From positions 48,244-112,243 of the forward strand of contig JAEXFN010000009.1 in the NCBI GenBank assembly GCA_023400055.1: 64,000 nt of DNA, written 5' to 3'. Both the position numbers and the translations under genes were made by a program. Positions 44,137 through 53,107 of the stretch are shown piece by piece. Each line of letters starts with the position of its first letter. The stretch's first letter is position 1. The notes under the pieces were generated by a model. The model was not told where the DNA came from. It did not search any database and saw only the letters and a list, made by a program, of their open reading frames with translations. The DNA comes from Bacillota bacterium (lineage in GTDB: Bacteria > Bacillota > UBA4882 > UBA8346).

Positions 44137-44262
44137 ACTTCAATGAGCCTGTCAAACCGGATAATACCAAGGCCCATTTGAAGAACGGCATTTTGGAGGC
44201 GGTGATCCCCAAAGCGGAACCGACCAAATCGCCGAAAAAGATACCGATTGAGGTCGGCTAGA
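44137..44262 (+). pseudogene. 3' remnant of a second hsp20 gene
   Basis: The frame ending at TAG 44262 reads INFNEPVKPDNTKAHLKNGI, LEAVIPKAEPTKSPKKIPIE and VG, the last strands and I-x-I tail of an Hsp20 protein (A-x-x-x-N-G-I-L-E-x-x-x-P-K). The N-terminal two thirds are absent and replaced by the interspersed repeat fragment just upstream. Different in sequence from the intact gene at 43476, so it was a paralogue. Confidence 0.75.
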
Positions 44263-44456
44263 CGGATCGCCCGGGGCTTTGGTCCCCCGGGGCGATCCTA
44301 GAACGAGAGAATGCGGCCCAAATGGACCCTCAAAATGCGAAGCAAACCGGCTTAAAGCTGGTTTTTATCTTATTTCGCGCAGAAATGCCGCGACCGGGCA
44401 AAGGGGGCGGATCGTCTCATCAGGCTAAGTTGATAAAAAATTACAGGTTTCGTTTC

Positions 44457-44530
44457 TATATATGTCGCAGTAAGTTTTTGAATGCCCGAATCAATTGCGA
44501 CCTATTTTCCGCGATTCATAAGATGAAAAA
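44457..44530 (+). repeat. Interspersed repeat, diverged copy 3
   Basis: TATATGTCGCAGTAAGTTTT, ATCAATTGCGACCTATTTTC and GATTCATAAGATGAAA follow the order of the 58235 copy with many substitutions. Only the first half is present. Confidence 0.6.
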
Positions 44531-44699
44531 AGTTCAATCGTTTACCATTCACAGCCGGATTTGGGGAGGGAAATGCTTATTTAAAAACTTTTTTCAGCTT
44601 ATATAATTCATTCGACCTGCCAACGCAAAATATTTCCCCTGAAAGTCGAGCGTGTTTCCCAAGCTTAGATCCTTCTTTCTGGGAACTTGAAAACAACAT

Positions 44700-44952
44700 C
44701 CCGAAGGTCGCAGGATGCTTCCCCAAGCCTTGGGGAAGCAGGGATGGCCTTTGGGGAAGCTTGCCCGAGGCTTGGGACAGATCGCCCAACGTTTGGGAAT
44801 GCTTTCCCAAGGCTTGGGAAACCTTGCCCGCGGTCCGGGAATGCTTTCCCAACCTTTGGGCATCCTTTCTCAACCTTTGGGACAGGTTGCCCAAGCCCCG
44901 GGATAGTCCGCCCGAAGGTCGGGCATGTTTTCCCAAGGTGCGGGCGGGAAAG
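44700..44952. repeat. 21-bp tandem array E
   Basis: Twelve units of 21 bp; dyads start at 44722, 44764, 44785, 44806, 44827, 44848, 44869, 44890, 44911 and 44932, with a degenerate unit at 44743 and a first one at about 44700. The unit is the same as in array D (CCCAA...TTGGG plus CATCCTT or similar), and the two arrays share the closing AAGGTGCGGGCGGGAAAG-type end. About 16 kb separate them. Confidence 0.93.
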
Positions 44953-45020
44953 AAATGTGCTGGCTCCATCCCGAAATTAAGATCATCCGGCATTTAATAA
45001 ATAAAAGTCAGAATCTATAG

Positions 45021-45086
45021 ATGTTGCGATAAGTTTTGGTACAAATCATTGCAACATATTTCTTTGATTCATTTCAACTTATCTAG
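45021..45086 (+). repeat. Interspersed repeat, short copy 4
   Basis: Both ends are kept (ATGTTGCGATAAGTTTT and ATTTCAACTTATCTAG) with the core ATCATTGCAACATATTTC and TTTGATTC, but the central hairpin segment is deleted. It lies 70 bases after array E, as copy 1 lies about 230 bases after array D. Confidence 0.75.
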
Positions 45087-45188
45087 TTGAATTCCAAAGG
45101 GGATCTTCATAATCAGCCCATAGTGGCGACATGCCGTAAAGAACGACTATTCCCTCTTTGGATAAATTGTATCCTTAAAAAACGACCG

Positions 45189-45212
45189 CAAAGCCATGAG
45201 GGCTTTGTTTTT
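45189..45212 (+). terminator. Orphan terminator
   Basis: CAAAGCC-ATGAG-GGCTTTG followed by TTTTT. No gene lies upstream that it could serve, so it may be left from a lost gene or end a small RNA. Confidence 0.65.
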
Positions 45213-45307
45213 AATCCATGGTAAAAAAATATTAAAAAAATGTAAACGGGAAAAGAGGATTTTTTCGAACTACAAAGTAAAATATAATAATATAATATTC
45301 TGGTTGC

Positions 45308-45327
45308 AATTTAAAACGTTTACGAGT
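45308..45327. promoter_or_regulatory. LacI-type operator 1
   Basis: TTTAAAACGTTTACGAG, with AAACGTTT at 45314-45321. AT-rich promoter sequence (TATAATAATATAAT near 45283-45297) lies immediately upstream. It controls the dehydrogenase/isomerase pair at 45636. Confidence 0.75.
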
Positions 45328-45635
45328 CTTTTCGGTGAACGAGTTCGGATCGATCCCGCTACGACGGTCTTGATTTCGGCAATTGCTTGAGCCCATGTTC
45401 CGGGATGGGCAGGTCGGATTCCATATTTTCATGAATCACACCGCGAAAGATGAGTACTGTTGCATCCCGAGGTATCATCCGCGATTTTCAAAATTGGATC
45501 GGGCCATCCATTTATCCCTAAAACGGCATTTGAACTTAATTTTTTTCAAACGTTTGCAATAAGTGAACTCAAAAGTGTCCCATTTTTAGCGACGAAATTT
45601 TTGGTCGGGTATCAATGTTGCAGGAGTGAAAAAAT

Positions 45636-46643
45636 ATGGATTTGCGGGTAGGAATCATTGGAACGGGAGCGATCGGGGAAGATCATGTCCGCAGACTTAC
45701 GGAGGTCATTGCCGGAGCGAAGGTTGTGGCGGTTTCTGACATTGATACTGCTAGGGCGGAAAGAATTGCGGAGCAATATGGCGCCAGATTTTATGACACC
45801 GGCGAAGCGGTGATCGAAGCACCGGAAGTAGATGCCGTTGTCATCGCATCTTGGGACCCCACTCATGCGCAGTACGTCATCGCAGCCATTAAAACCGGAA
45901 AATTCATATTTTGTGAGAAGCCGTTGGCCACGTCGGCAGACGACTGCCAAAAAATTATCCAGGCGGAAATCGCTGCCGGGAAATGCTTGGTACAGGTCGG
46001 CTTTATGAGGCGTTATGACCGAGGCTACCGGCAGATTAAATCGGCGATTGAAAACGGGGCGATCGGCGCGCCGTTGATGCTTCATTGTGTACACCGAAAC
46101 CGCATTCCCGGCCCTAATCATGCTACGGAAATGAGCATCAAGAATTCGGTTATTCATGAACTCGACGTACTTCGTTGGCTTTTGGGGGAGGACTATAAAA
46201 CTGCGCAAGTAGTAATGCCGAAAAGCTCTAGCCTGGCTAAAGGTGGTTTGCGCGATCCGCAGATAGTATTATTGGAGACGCAGAGCGGTGTACGCATAGA
46301 CATTGAATCCTTCGTCAATTGCCAGTATGGCTACGATGTTCAGTGCGAAGTTGTAGGTGAAACCGGAACAGTGCGTCTTCCCGACCCTGCCAATGTAGTA
46401 ATGCGTTTTTCGGGTGCGCGATCCTGCGCGATTTTTCCCGACTGGACGGACAGATTTGCTGAGGCCTATGACATTGAGCTCAGGCAATGGGTGGATGCTG
46501 CCAGGAGAGGGACTGTTGAAGGACCGACGGCGTGGGACGGATATGTTGCCTGCATTACGGCGGATGCTTGTACCGTGGCAAGGGAGAAGGGCTCGATTGT
46601 CCCTGTTTTTACGCCCGAGTGTCCCGCATTTTACAATAAGTAA
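45636..46643 (+). CDS. Gfo/Idh/MocA-family dehydrogenase (inositol 2-dehydrogenase-like)
   Basis: NAD(P)-dependent dehydrogenase, 335 residues. The Rossmann fold starts RVGIIGTGAIGEDHVRRL; the family EKP motif is FCEKPLATSAD and the catalytic part includes GFMRRYDRGY and NSVIHELDVLRWLLG with the His. It resembles IolG/IolX-type enzymes and may oxidise a different inositol isomer from the IolG at 61313. ATG follows AGGAG. First gene of a two-gene unit behind LacI operator 1. Confidence 0.87.
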   Translation: MDLRVGIIGTGAIGEDHVRRLTEVIAGAKVVAVSDIDTARAERIAEQYGARFYDTGEAVIEAPEVDAVVIASWDPTHAQYVIAAIKTGKFIFCEKPLATSADDCQKIIQAEIAAGKCLVQVGFMRRYDRGYRQIKSAIENGAIGAPLMLHCVHRNRIPGPNHATEMSIKNSVIHELDVLRWLLGEDYKTAQVVMPKSSSLAKGGLRDPQIVLLETQSGVRIDIESFVNCQYGYDVQCEVVGETGTVRLPDPANVVMRFSGARSCAIFPDWTDRFAEAYDIELRQWVDAARRGTVEGPTAWDGYVACITADACTVAREKGSIVPVFTPECPAFYNK

Positions 46644-46663
46644 AGTAAGAGAGGCATTTTTCG

Positions 46664-47584
46664 ATGAAACTATCTTACATCCCCGATTCACTGGGATATT
46701 TGCCGTTCGAGGAAATGCTCGACATGGTTCGCAGCCTCGGGATACATGCCTTGGAAATTCCGACCGGCAACTGGTCAAAGGCGCCGCATTTAAACCTGGA
46801 GGAGCTTATTTCCAGTAAAACCGCCAGGTATAAATATATGGATGAATTGAAAAAGCGGGATATTGAGCTCATTGCACTGAACTGTTCGGGCAATCCGCTT
46901 GCATATGAAAAGGATATGGAGGTCACCCAAAAAACTTTTTTGCTTGCCGAAGTACTGGGAGTAAAGAAAATCGTGATGATGAGCGGCTTGCCGGCGGGGT
47001 GCAAAGGGGATAACACGCCGGCCTGGATCACGACAAGCTGGCCTCCGGAAACGCAGCATATCCTGAAATACCAGTGGGAAGAGGTTGCCATTCCCGTATG
47101 GCGGAAACTGGTCAAGGATGCCGAAAATTGCGGCATTCAACGGATCGCTTTAGAAAACCACGCTTTTCAGTTGGTATACAATCCCGAGACTTTACTCAAA
47201 CTGCGAGACGAAGTCGGCAGCATGATCGGCATGAATATGGATCCGGGACATTTATTTTGGATGGGTGGCGATCCCATCGAGGCCGTGCGGGTATTGGACA
47301 AAGCGCTTTATCACATTCATGGCAAGGATTCCCGATTGGAACGAAGAATGGTCGGCGCAAACGGCGTGTTGGATACCAAAACTATCGACCGTTTTTCGGA
47401 ACGTTCATGGAATTATGTAGCCGTCGGATGTGGCCATGACTTGCAATGGTGGAAAGAGTTTTTCTCTGTTTGTCGTATGGTCGGCTATAACGATTATGTG
47501 TCTCTGGAGATGGAGGACATGACCATGGCTCCTCTCGAGGGAGTGAAAACCTCAATGGCTATACTGAGGCAAGCAATCATGTAA
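46664..47584 (+). CDS. Sugar phosphate isomerase/epimerase-type TIM-barrel protein (IolH/IolE-like)
   Basis: Xylose-isomerase-like barrel of 306 residues. Candidate metal ligands: Glu in IALENHAFQL, Asp and His in MNMDPGHLFWMGGDP, His in YHIHGKDSR and Glu in YVSLEMEDM. Related proteins in inositol clusters (IolH, IolI, IolE) isomerise or dehydrate inosose intermediates; which one this is cannot be told from sequence. GAGAGG precedes the ATG; 20 bases separate it from the dehydrogenase. Confidence 0.8.
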   Translation: MKLSYIPDSLGYLPFEEMLDMVRSLGIHALEIPTGNWSKAPHLNLEELISSKTARYKYMDELKKRDIELIALNCSGNPLAYEKDMEVTQKTFLLAEVLGVKKIVMMSGLPAGCKGDNTPAWITTSWPPETQHILKYQWEEVAIPVWRKLVKDAENCGIQRIALENHAFQLVYNPETLLKLRDEVGSMIGMNMDPGHLFWMGGDPIEAVRVLDKALYHIHGKDSRLERRMVGANGVLDTKTIDRFSERSWNYVAVGCGHDLQWWKEFFSVCRMVGYNDYVSLEMEDMTMAPLEGVKTSMAILRQAIM

Positions 47585-47708
47585 AATAATAGGAAGCGTT
47601 ATAAAGCCATTATCATGTTAACCAAAAGTGAATATTAGTTAAAAAAATTTTTAACAAAAAAGGATGTCTCCAGAAGGAATTTGATTCCAGGACAAAGAAT
47701 AATATGCT

Positions 47709-47728
47709 ATCTTAAAACGTTTACGAAG
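47709..47728. promoter_or_regulatory. LacI-type operator 2
   Basis: CTTAAAACGTTTACGAA; shares TTAAAACGTTTACG with operators 1 and 5. Confidence 0.7.
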
Positions 47729-48292
47729 CCTTTTGGGATGATTGGCGGTTGCTTCTTTAACTCAGCATAAGGTGATAGATAAAAGTTTTTATATTGCTGG
47801 CAAGTCATGAACCCATTTGAATAAATCGAAACCCTGCTGTTGAGTTGATCGGAACTGAATCGCCTGTGGGCCTACTCATAAGGAAAGAACATCCTACTAT
47901 GCGAGTTTAAACGATTTACAGCTTCGCATAGAGCCAGTCTACCGTCGTGATCTAAAGAAACCTCTTTCAGCCATCGAGACCTCTGAAATAAAATTGATAG
48001 GGTCGTGTTTTGGGCACCGAAATCCTGTCATCCGTTTCCTCACAAACGAATGGTTATGGCAAGCTTCTTCGAATTAAACTTATCTTGGAATTCAAGATAT
48101 GATAAGTGATTTTGTAGCGTCATTTCCATCATCTCCACGTATGTTTGTCAATCGTTAAATAAAATAAAACAGCAGTGATAAAGTGATAAAGCCATTTTAA
48201 AGTTCTTGACGGGGCGATTCCGATCGCAGGGCTTTATTCATGGCATATGAAGTTCCAGCACAAATGGTAAACAGAGGCAGGGTTTTCATGTC

Positions 48293-48312
48293 AATTTAAA
48301 ACGTTTACAAAA
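48293..48312. promoter_or_regulatory. LacI-type operator 3
   Basis: TTTAAAACGTTTACAAA, upstream of the inositol transporter genes. Confidence 0.75.
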
Positions 48313-48430
48313 AATTAGATCCGCAAAAGTGAGAGGATTATTCCGGAATCAGGGGAGGTGAAGCCAAGTCGGGGGTTAAGCGAGTTTCGGATGATTTGCT
48401 TTCAAAATTTTAAAAAAGGGAGTGTCGGAT

Positions 48431-49402
48431 GTGAAAGTACGTGTAAAAGTTTTTGGTTTTAAGTGGATGATTGGGGTGCTTTGCTTGCTGATGGCGTCTT
48501 TTAGCGGAATTTCAACTGCAAAACAGTATAAAATTTCAGTGGTTCTAAAAGCTTTAAACAGTGATTATTGGAAAACCGTAGCATCCGGGGTAAACGCCGC
48601 TGCCGCGAAATACGGCGTAGATGTTTCCATCATTGGGCCTTCGGCGGAGACGCAGGTTATGGAGCAGTTCAATATGTTGCAAGACCAAGTTACCAAAAAC
48701 ATCGATGCATTGGTAGTAGCCCCGTTGCGGCCGCAAGCGACCATTCCCGTGTTTGAGCAAGCAAAAAAGGCCAATATCCCTATTCTTTTGATAGATACCA
48801 ACGCCGCATGGGATGATAAGGTTACTTTTATTGGGACCGGTAATTATAATGCCGGGAGAAAAGCTGGCGAATATTTTTCGAAAAAAATGCCAAAAGGCGG
48901 CAATGTAATTATCATTCGAGGCGCCATGGGTGATGCTACCCATGATGAACGCGCCAATGGATTTAGTGATGTGGTAAAGAATAGTAAAATAAAGATCCTT
49001 GAGGTTCAACCCGCAGACAGTGAACGGGGTAAGGGCATGGATGTAATGCAGAACTTGTTACAGTCTCATCCGGGCCAGATTGATGGCGTTTATTGCACCA
49101 ATGATGAAATGGCATTAGGAGCATTACGGGCTGTTACTACCGCTAATATCAAAAAGAAAATCATGATTGTCGGCTTTGATGGTTCGCCCGATGCTTTAAA
49201 ATCAATCAGGGATGGTGGTTTAACCGGTACCATTAAACAAGATGCATACGGAATTGGTTATGAAGGAATTGAATACGCAGTAAAGTGTTTGAACGGCGAG
49301 AAAATTGCGAAGACCATCGATGTTCCTACCGTAGTGGTTGATAAAACGAACGTCAAACAAAATATCGAAGCAGCTGAAAAAATTGTCGGCCATAAATTAT
49401 AA
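48431..49402 (+). CDS. Sugar-binding protein, probable inositol-type (RbsB-like)
   Basis: Periplasmic-type binding protein of the Peripla_BP_4 family, 323 residues. A signal peptide with a hydrophobic stretch and cleavage near STAKQ lacks a lipobox Cys. Mature part: VVLKALNSDYWKTVASGV, IDALVVAPLRPQATIP, LLIDTNA, RGAMGDATHDERANGF and IVGFDGSPDALKSI. Substrate is inferred as myo-inositol from the iol genes and shared operators. GTG 48431, 8 bases after GGGAG, is preferred to GTG 48422. Clearly more AT-rich than genes before 42 kb. Confidence 0.87.
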   Translation: MKVRVKVFGFKWMIGVLCLLMASFSGISTAKQYKISVVLKALNSDYWKTVASGVNAAAAKYGVDVSIIGPSAETQVMEQFNMLQDQVTKNIDALVVAPLRPQATIPVFEQAKKANIPILLIDTNAAWDDKVTFIGTGNYNAGRKAGEYFSKKMPKGGNVIIIRGAMGDATHDERANGFSDVVKNSKIKILEVQPADSERGKGMDVMQNLLQSHPGQIDGVYCTNDEMALGALRAVTTANIKKKIMIVGFDGSPDALKSIRDGGLTGTIKQDAYGIGYEGIEYAVKCLNGEKIAKTIDVPTVVVDKTNVKQNIEAAEKIVGHKL

Positions 49403-49471
49403 TGCCTAATTCCTGGTGAGGCTTTCCTCGATTATTTCAGGAAAGTCTCACCGTATTTTGGAGGTGTTAAG

Positions 49472-50986
49472 GTGGGTACTCCCTTTTTGCAAATTAAGAA
49501 TGTCAGTAAAACTTTTCCCGGAGTGAAAGCGCTTGACAGTGTCAACCTGGAAATTGGAAAGGGCGAGATTCATGTCTTGGTTGGAGAAAATGGGGCGGGC
49601 AAATCCACGCTGATTAAAATTCTAACCGGCTTGTATCGTCCCGATGCCGGGGAAATTTATATAAACGGCCAGAGAGTTGAGGATAATAATCCGCAGAAAG
49701 CTTTAAAAAAATTGGGCATTGTTCCGATTTACCAAGAATTAAATTTGATATCGCTACTGGATGTAACGGAAAATATATTTTTGGGACATGAGATAAAAAA
49801 AGACCAACGAACGGGAATTTTTTTAAACCGGAAAGCGATGATCGCCAAAACTCAGGATATTTTGGACAAATTAAACCAGAAAATCGATCCGCTTGCCCTG
49901 GTAGGCAGCTTGGGAGTGGGGAAGCAACAAATGGTGGAGATCGCCAAGGCTTTATCAATTCATGCTAATTTGATCATTCTTGATGAACCCACCGCGGCCC
50001 TGGGAAACGAAGAAATCGTAGAGTTATTCCAGATCATGCGACAGTTAAAAAAGGAAGGCGTTACTATTATTTTTATATCCCATAAACTGGAAGAGGTTGC
50101 CGAGATTGGCGATCGTTTAACGGTGCTGCGGGATGGAAAATTAGTAATTACTGAAGATGTTTCTAAAGTATCGATAGATGATATGATTCGTTATATGGTC
50201 GGCCGGGAAATCGAAAATAAATTCCCCAAAATCGAAACCCGCCGGGGCGCCGAGGCGCTGCGGGTTGAAAATCTGAAGCGGGACGGTGTTCTCCAAAATA
50301 TTTCCTTCCGGGCTTATCAAGGTGAAATATTAGGGATAGCCGGTTTGGTGGGCGCTGGCCGGACGGAATTGGCCCGGGCCATTATTGGTGCAGATCCGAT
50401 TGATAGCGGGGAAATTTATATCAACGGCAGGAAAACCGCAATCAAATCCCCTCAAGATGCACTCCAACATGGCTTGGTTTTGCTGACCGAGGATCGCAAG
50501 AATCAGGGTTTATTTCTTGATGAAACGGTCCTGTTCAACTGCTTCATTACGAACCTTAAGAAATATAAGAAAATAATTTTGCTCGACCTTAAGAAGGTTA
50601 AAGAAGATGTTATCAATTTAATTCATCATTTAAAAGTGAAGACACCGGATTGCAATACGAAGGTTGCCCAATTGAGCGGAGGAAACCAGCAAAAAGTGGT
50701 TATCTCCAAATGGCTTAATACCAATGCTAAAATATTTATCTTTGATGAACCTACCAGAGGTATTGATGTAGGGGCCAAAGTGGAGGTTTACAATATTATG
50801 AACCAGCTGGTAAAAAACGATGCGGCAATCATCATGATCTCTTCGGAGCTACCGGAAATTCTGGGACTTAGTGACCGGACCATTGTAATCCATGACGGAA
50901 AAATTACCGGGGAATTCAATCGGACCGATGCAACGCAGGAAAAAATTATGAAAGCAGCTACAGGAGGTATGGAATATGCAAGTTAA
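49472..50986 (+). CDS. Sugar ABC transporter ATPase (RbsA/MglA-type), inositol locus
   Basis: Double ATPase, 504 residues. Domain 1: VGENGAGKST and LIILDEPTAAL. Domain 2: GLVGAGRTE, LSGGNQQKVV and IFIFDEPTRGIDVGAK. All normal for the family. GTG 49472 follows GGAGG. The end overlaps the permease gene by 11 bases. It energises the presumed inositol importer together with the binding protein 69 bases upstream. Confidence 0.93.
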   Translation: MGTPFLQIKNVSKTFPGVKALDSVNLEIGKGEIHVLVGENGAGKSTLIKILTGLYRPDAGEIYINGQRVEDNNPQKALKKLGIVPIYQELNLISLLDVTENIFLGHEIKKDQRTGIFLNRKAMIAKTQDILDKLNQKIDPLALVGSLGVGKQQMVEIAKALSIHANLIILDEPTAALGNEEIVELFQIMRQLKKEGVTIIFISHKLEEVAEIGDRLTVLRDGKLVITEDVSKVSIDDMIRYMVGREIENKFPKIETRRGAEALRVENLKRDGVLQNISFRAYQGEILGIAGLVGAGRTELARAIIGADPIDSGEIYINGRKTAIKSPQDALQHGLVLLTEDRKNQGLFLDETVLFNCFITNLKKYKKIILLDLKKVKEDVINLIHHLKVKTPDCNTKVAQLSGGNQQKVVISKWLNTNAKIFIFDEPTRGIDVGAKVEVYNIMNQLVKNDAAIIMISSELPEILGLSDRTIVIHDGKITGEFNRTDATQEKIMKAATGGMEYAS

Positions 50987-51953
50987 TGAAGCAAAACCGG
51001 TTTTTAATCCTATAAATTGGCGCAAGGTATTTAATAATTTAGGTACCTTACTTGGGTTAGTTATTTTAATGATTATTTTATCAATTGCGACACCTTATTT
51101 TTTTACCGTGAAGAATTTAATGAATGTGGCGCAACAGTCTGCCATTAATGCTTTAGTATCAGCGGGAATGTTATTGACAATTCTATCGGCAGGTATCGAT
51201 TTGTCGGTTGGCTCAGTGTTGGCATTATCGATTTGTGTAACGGGTCTTGCAATTAATAATTTTCATGTCAATCCGGTAGTAGGGTTTTTATTGGGCATTG
51301 TATGCGGGACGCTGTTTGGATTGGTTAATGGACTGCTTTTAACCAAATTACATTTGCCACATCCATTTATCTCAACGATGGGCACTCAAAATATTGCACG
51401 CGGTTTGGCATTATTTATTACCGGCGCATCGCCGATTTCGGGGTTTCCGAATTGGATTCAATTTATCGGAGCCGGTTATATTGGAGGGATCCCTTTCAGT
51501 TTCCTGTTGGTAGCTGTTATGGTAGTTCTCTTTCATATTTTTCTTACCCGTACTACTTTGGGTCGTCAGATTTATGCCGTAGGAGGGAATCGGGAAGCTG
51601 CCCGGCTGTCCGGCATCAATACCGACCGGGTGCTGATTTGGATTTATGCAATTAGCGGTCTAATGGCAGCTATAGCGGGCATGGTTCTCTTGGGGCGGGT
51701 TAATGCCGCTTATCCTTTGGCCGGATTGCAATATGAATCTGACGCCATCGCTGCGGTGATTATTGGCGGGGCCAGCTTTATGGGCGGGATTGGTACTATC
51801 TGGGGAACCTTGGTTGGTGCCATGATTATTGCAGTTATTCGAAATGGTTTGAATTTGTTGGGAGTAGCCCCTGATATGCAAACTGTAGTTGTCGGAGCGG
51901 TGATTATTGGCGCTGTTTATATCGATGTGTTGCGCCGGAGAGGTAAGCGATAA
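50976..51953 (+). CDS. Sugar ABC transporter permease (RbsC-type), inositol locus
   Basis: Inner-membrane permease of 325 residues, hydrophobic throughout, with the family blocks ALVSAGMLLTILSAGIDLSV and AAVIIGGASFMGGIGTIWGT. Only one permease is present here, so it would act as a homodimer, unlike the paired permeases at 23.7-25.8 kb. Start overlaps the ATPase end; translation is coupled. Notably AT-rich codon use. Confidence 0.93.
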   Translation: MQVNEAKPVFNPINWRKVFNNLGTLLGLVILMIILSIATPYFFTVKNLMNVAQQSAINALVSAGMLLTILSAGIDLSVGSVLALSICVTGLAINNFHVNPVVGFLLGIVCGTLFGLVNGLLLTKLHLPHPFISTMGTQNIARGLALFITGASPISGFPNWIQFIGAGYIGGIPFSFLLVAVMVVLFHIFLTRTTLGRQIYAVGGNREAARLSGINTDRVLIWIYAISGLMAAIAGMVLLGRVNAAYPLAGLQYESDAIAAVIIGGASFMGGIGTIWGTLVGAMIIAVIRNGLNLLGVAPDMQTVVVGAVIIGAVYIDVLRRRGKR

Positions 51954-51998
51954 TCGCGTTTATGGCTATGGAGGAAGACCCGTCCAATGCTGTTGCAA

Positions 51999-52027
51999 TT
52001 GACAAAAGGAAATTTATCGGGTAATAT
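51999..52027 (+). promoter_or_regulatory. Promoter of the LacI-type regulator gene
   Basis: TTGACA (51999-52004), 17-base spacer, TAATAT (52022-52027). Operator 4 follows at once, so the regulator should repress its own gene. Confidence 0.85.
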
Positions 52028-52031
52028 ATTC

Positions 52032-52043
52032 GTAAACGTTTAC
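52032..52043. promoter_or_regulatory. LacI-type operator 4 (perfect palindrome)
   Basis: GTAAACGTTTAC, a perfect 12-bp palindrome at the expected transcription start of the regulator gene. Confidence 0.85.
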
Positions 52044-52059
52044 AGAACAGGTGGATGGG

Positions 52060-53052
52060 ATGCCTACAATTAAAGATGTGGCCAAAAATGCCGGCGTTTC
52101 GTATGCAACAGTTTCCCGGGCCTTGAATAATCACCCCGAAATTAATGAAGAAACGCGCAAAAAGATTTTTAAGATAGCTGCCGAAATGGGGTATCAACCC
52201 AATGCAATCGCCCAGGGGTTAGTTAAAAAGGAAACTAAAACCATCGGATTGTTGATACCCGATATTACCAATCCATTTTTTCCCGAGGTTGCCCGGGGGG
52301 TGGAAGATGCCGCCAATATGGAAGGGTATTCTGTTTTTCTTTGTAATACCAATTGGAGTGAGGAACAAGAGGAAAAATATTTGGAAGTTCTGATGAAAAA
52401 ACAAGTTGATGGAATAATCATCGGTCCTAGTTCCGAAAGATTAAGTCATATCAAAAAAGTTTTTCATTCAGGGATCAAACCTACGGTATTTATCAGCCGG
52501 ATTAGCTATTTCAACAGTACATCGATTTTAATTGACAATATCAATGGCGCGCGAGTGGCGGTAGAACATCTGATTGATAAAGGACACCGGAAGATAGCTT
52601 TTATCGGCGGACTGAAAGATGCTTTTTCCAATCAGGATCGGCTGCTGGGCTATAAAAACGCTCTGGAAATCAACGGGATCCCTATTAATAAGGATTATAT
52701 TTTAAACGGTGATTTTAAAAGGGAGAGCGGTCATTATACCACCAAGAAGATGTTACAACTTGTGCCAAGGCCTACCGCCGTTTTTGCCGCTAACGACTTA
52801 CTTGCTTTAGGAGCTATTCAAGCCATTAAAGAGGAAGGCTTGACGATTCCCGGCGATATTGCGGTGGTTGGCTTTGATGACATCGGATTCGCCGCTTTGC
52901 CGGAGATTGATTTGACTACGATAGCTCAGCCAAAGTACGATATGGGGAAGCTAGCTTTTTTGACGCTCTTGGATCAAATGAAAGGGGGGGATAGTGTAAT
53001 CAATAAAAAGATTTTATTGAATCCGGAGTTAATCGTCAGAGGAAGCAGTTAA
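52060..53052 (+). CDS. LacI-family regulator of the inositol locus
   Basis: Repressor of 330 residues. The headpiece reads TIKDVAKNAGVSYATVSRAL, with hinge QPNAIAQGL. The sugar-sensing core starts IGLLIPDITNPFFPEVARGV and includes GFDDIGFAALPEIDLTTIAQ. Five sites with an AAACGTTT core lie before transcription units of this locus and before this gene, so it is the natural candidate to bind them, with inositol or a degradation product as inducer. ATG 52060 follows AGGTGG. A CcpA-like role at the same sites is an alternative. Confidence 0.9.
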   Translation: MPTIKDVAKNAGVSYATVSRALNNHPEINEETRKKIFKIAAEMGYQPNAIAQGLVKKETKTIGLLIPDITNPFFPEVARGVEDAANMEGYSVFLCNTNWSEEQEEKYLEVLMKKQVDGIIIGPSSERLSHIKKVFHSGIKPTVFISRISYFNSTSILIDNINGARVAVEHLIDKGHRKIAFIGGLKDAFSNQDRLLGYKNALEINGIPINKDYILNGDFKRESGHYTTKKMLQLVPRPTAVFAANDLLALGAIQAIKEEGLTIPGDIAVVGFDDIGFAALPEIDLTTIAQPKYDMGKLAFLTLLDQMKGGDSVINKKILLNPELIVRGSS

Positions 53053-53107
53053 GGGACGATCTGTTCATTTGTTTCAGGAAAAAGCAGCGATATATTTTTT
53101 TAATTTC

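Larger units (their letters stand above)
47585..48430. other. Long gene-free region with two LacI-type operators
   Basis: About 840 bases without a supported gene. Operator 2 (CTTAAAACGTTTACGAA, AAACGTTT at 47715-47722) lies just after a possible promoter (TTGATT...TATGCT). Operator 3 (TTTAAAACGTTTACAAA, AAACGTTT at 48299-48306) lies 125 bases before the binding-protein gene. Whatever the first site controls is not visible as a protein. Confidence 0.6.

Noticed and set aside
52032..52043. CcpA cre site instead of a local LacI operator
   Set aside because: GTAAACGTTTAC does fit a cre consensus, but five copies confined to this locus and one at the promoter of its own LacI-type gene favour local control. 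Kept as an alternative only.
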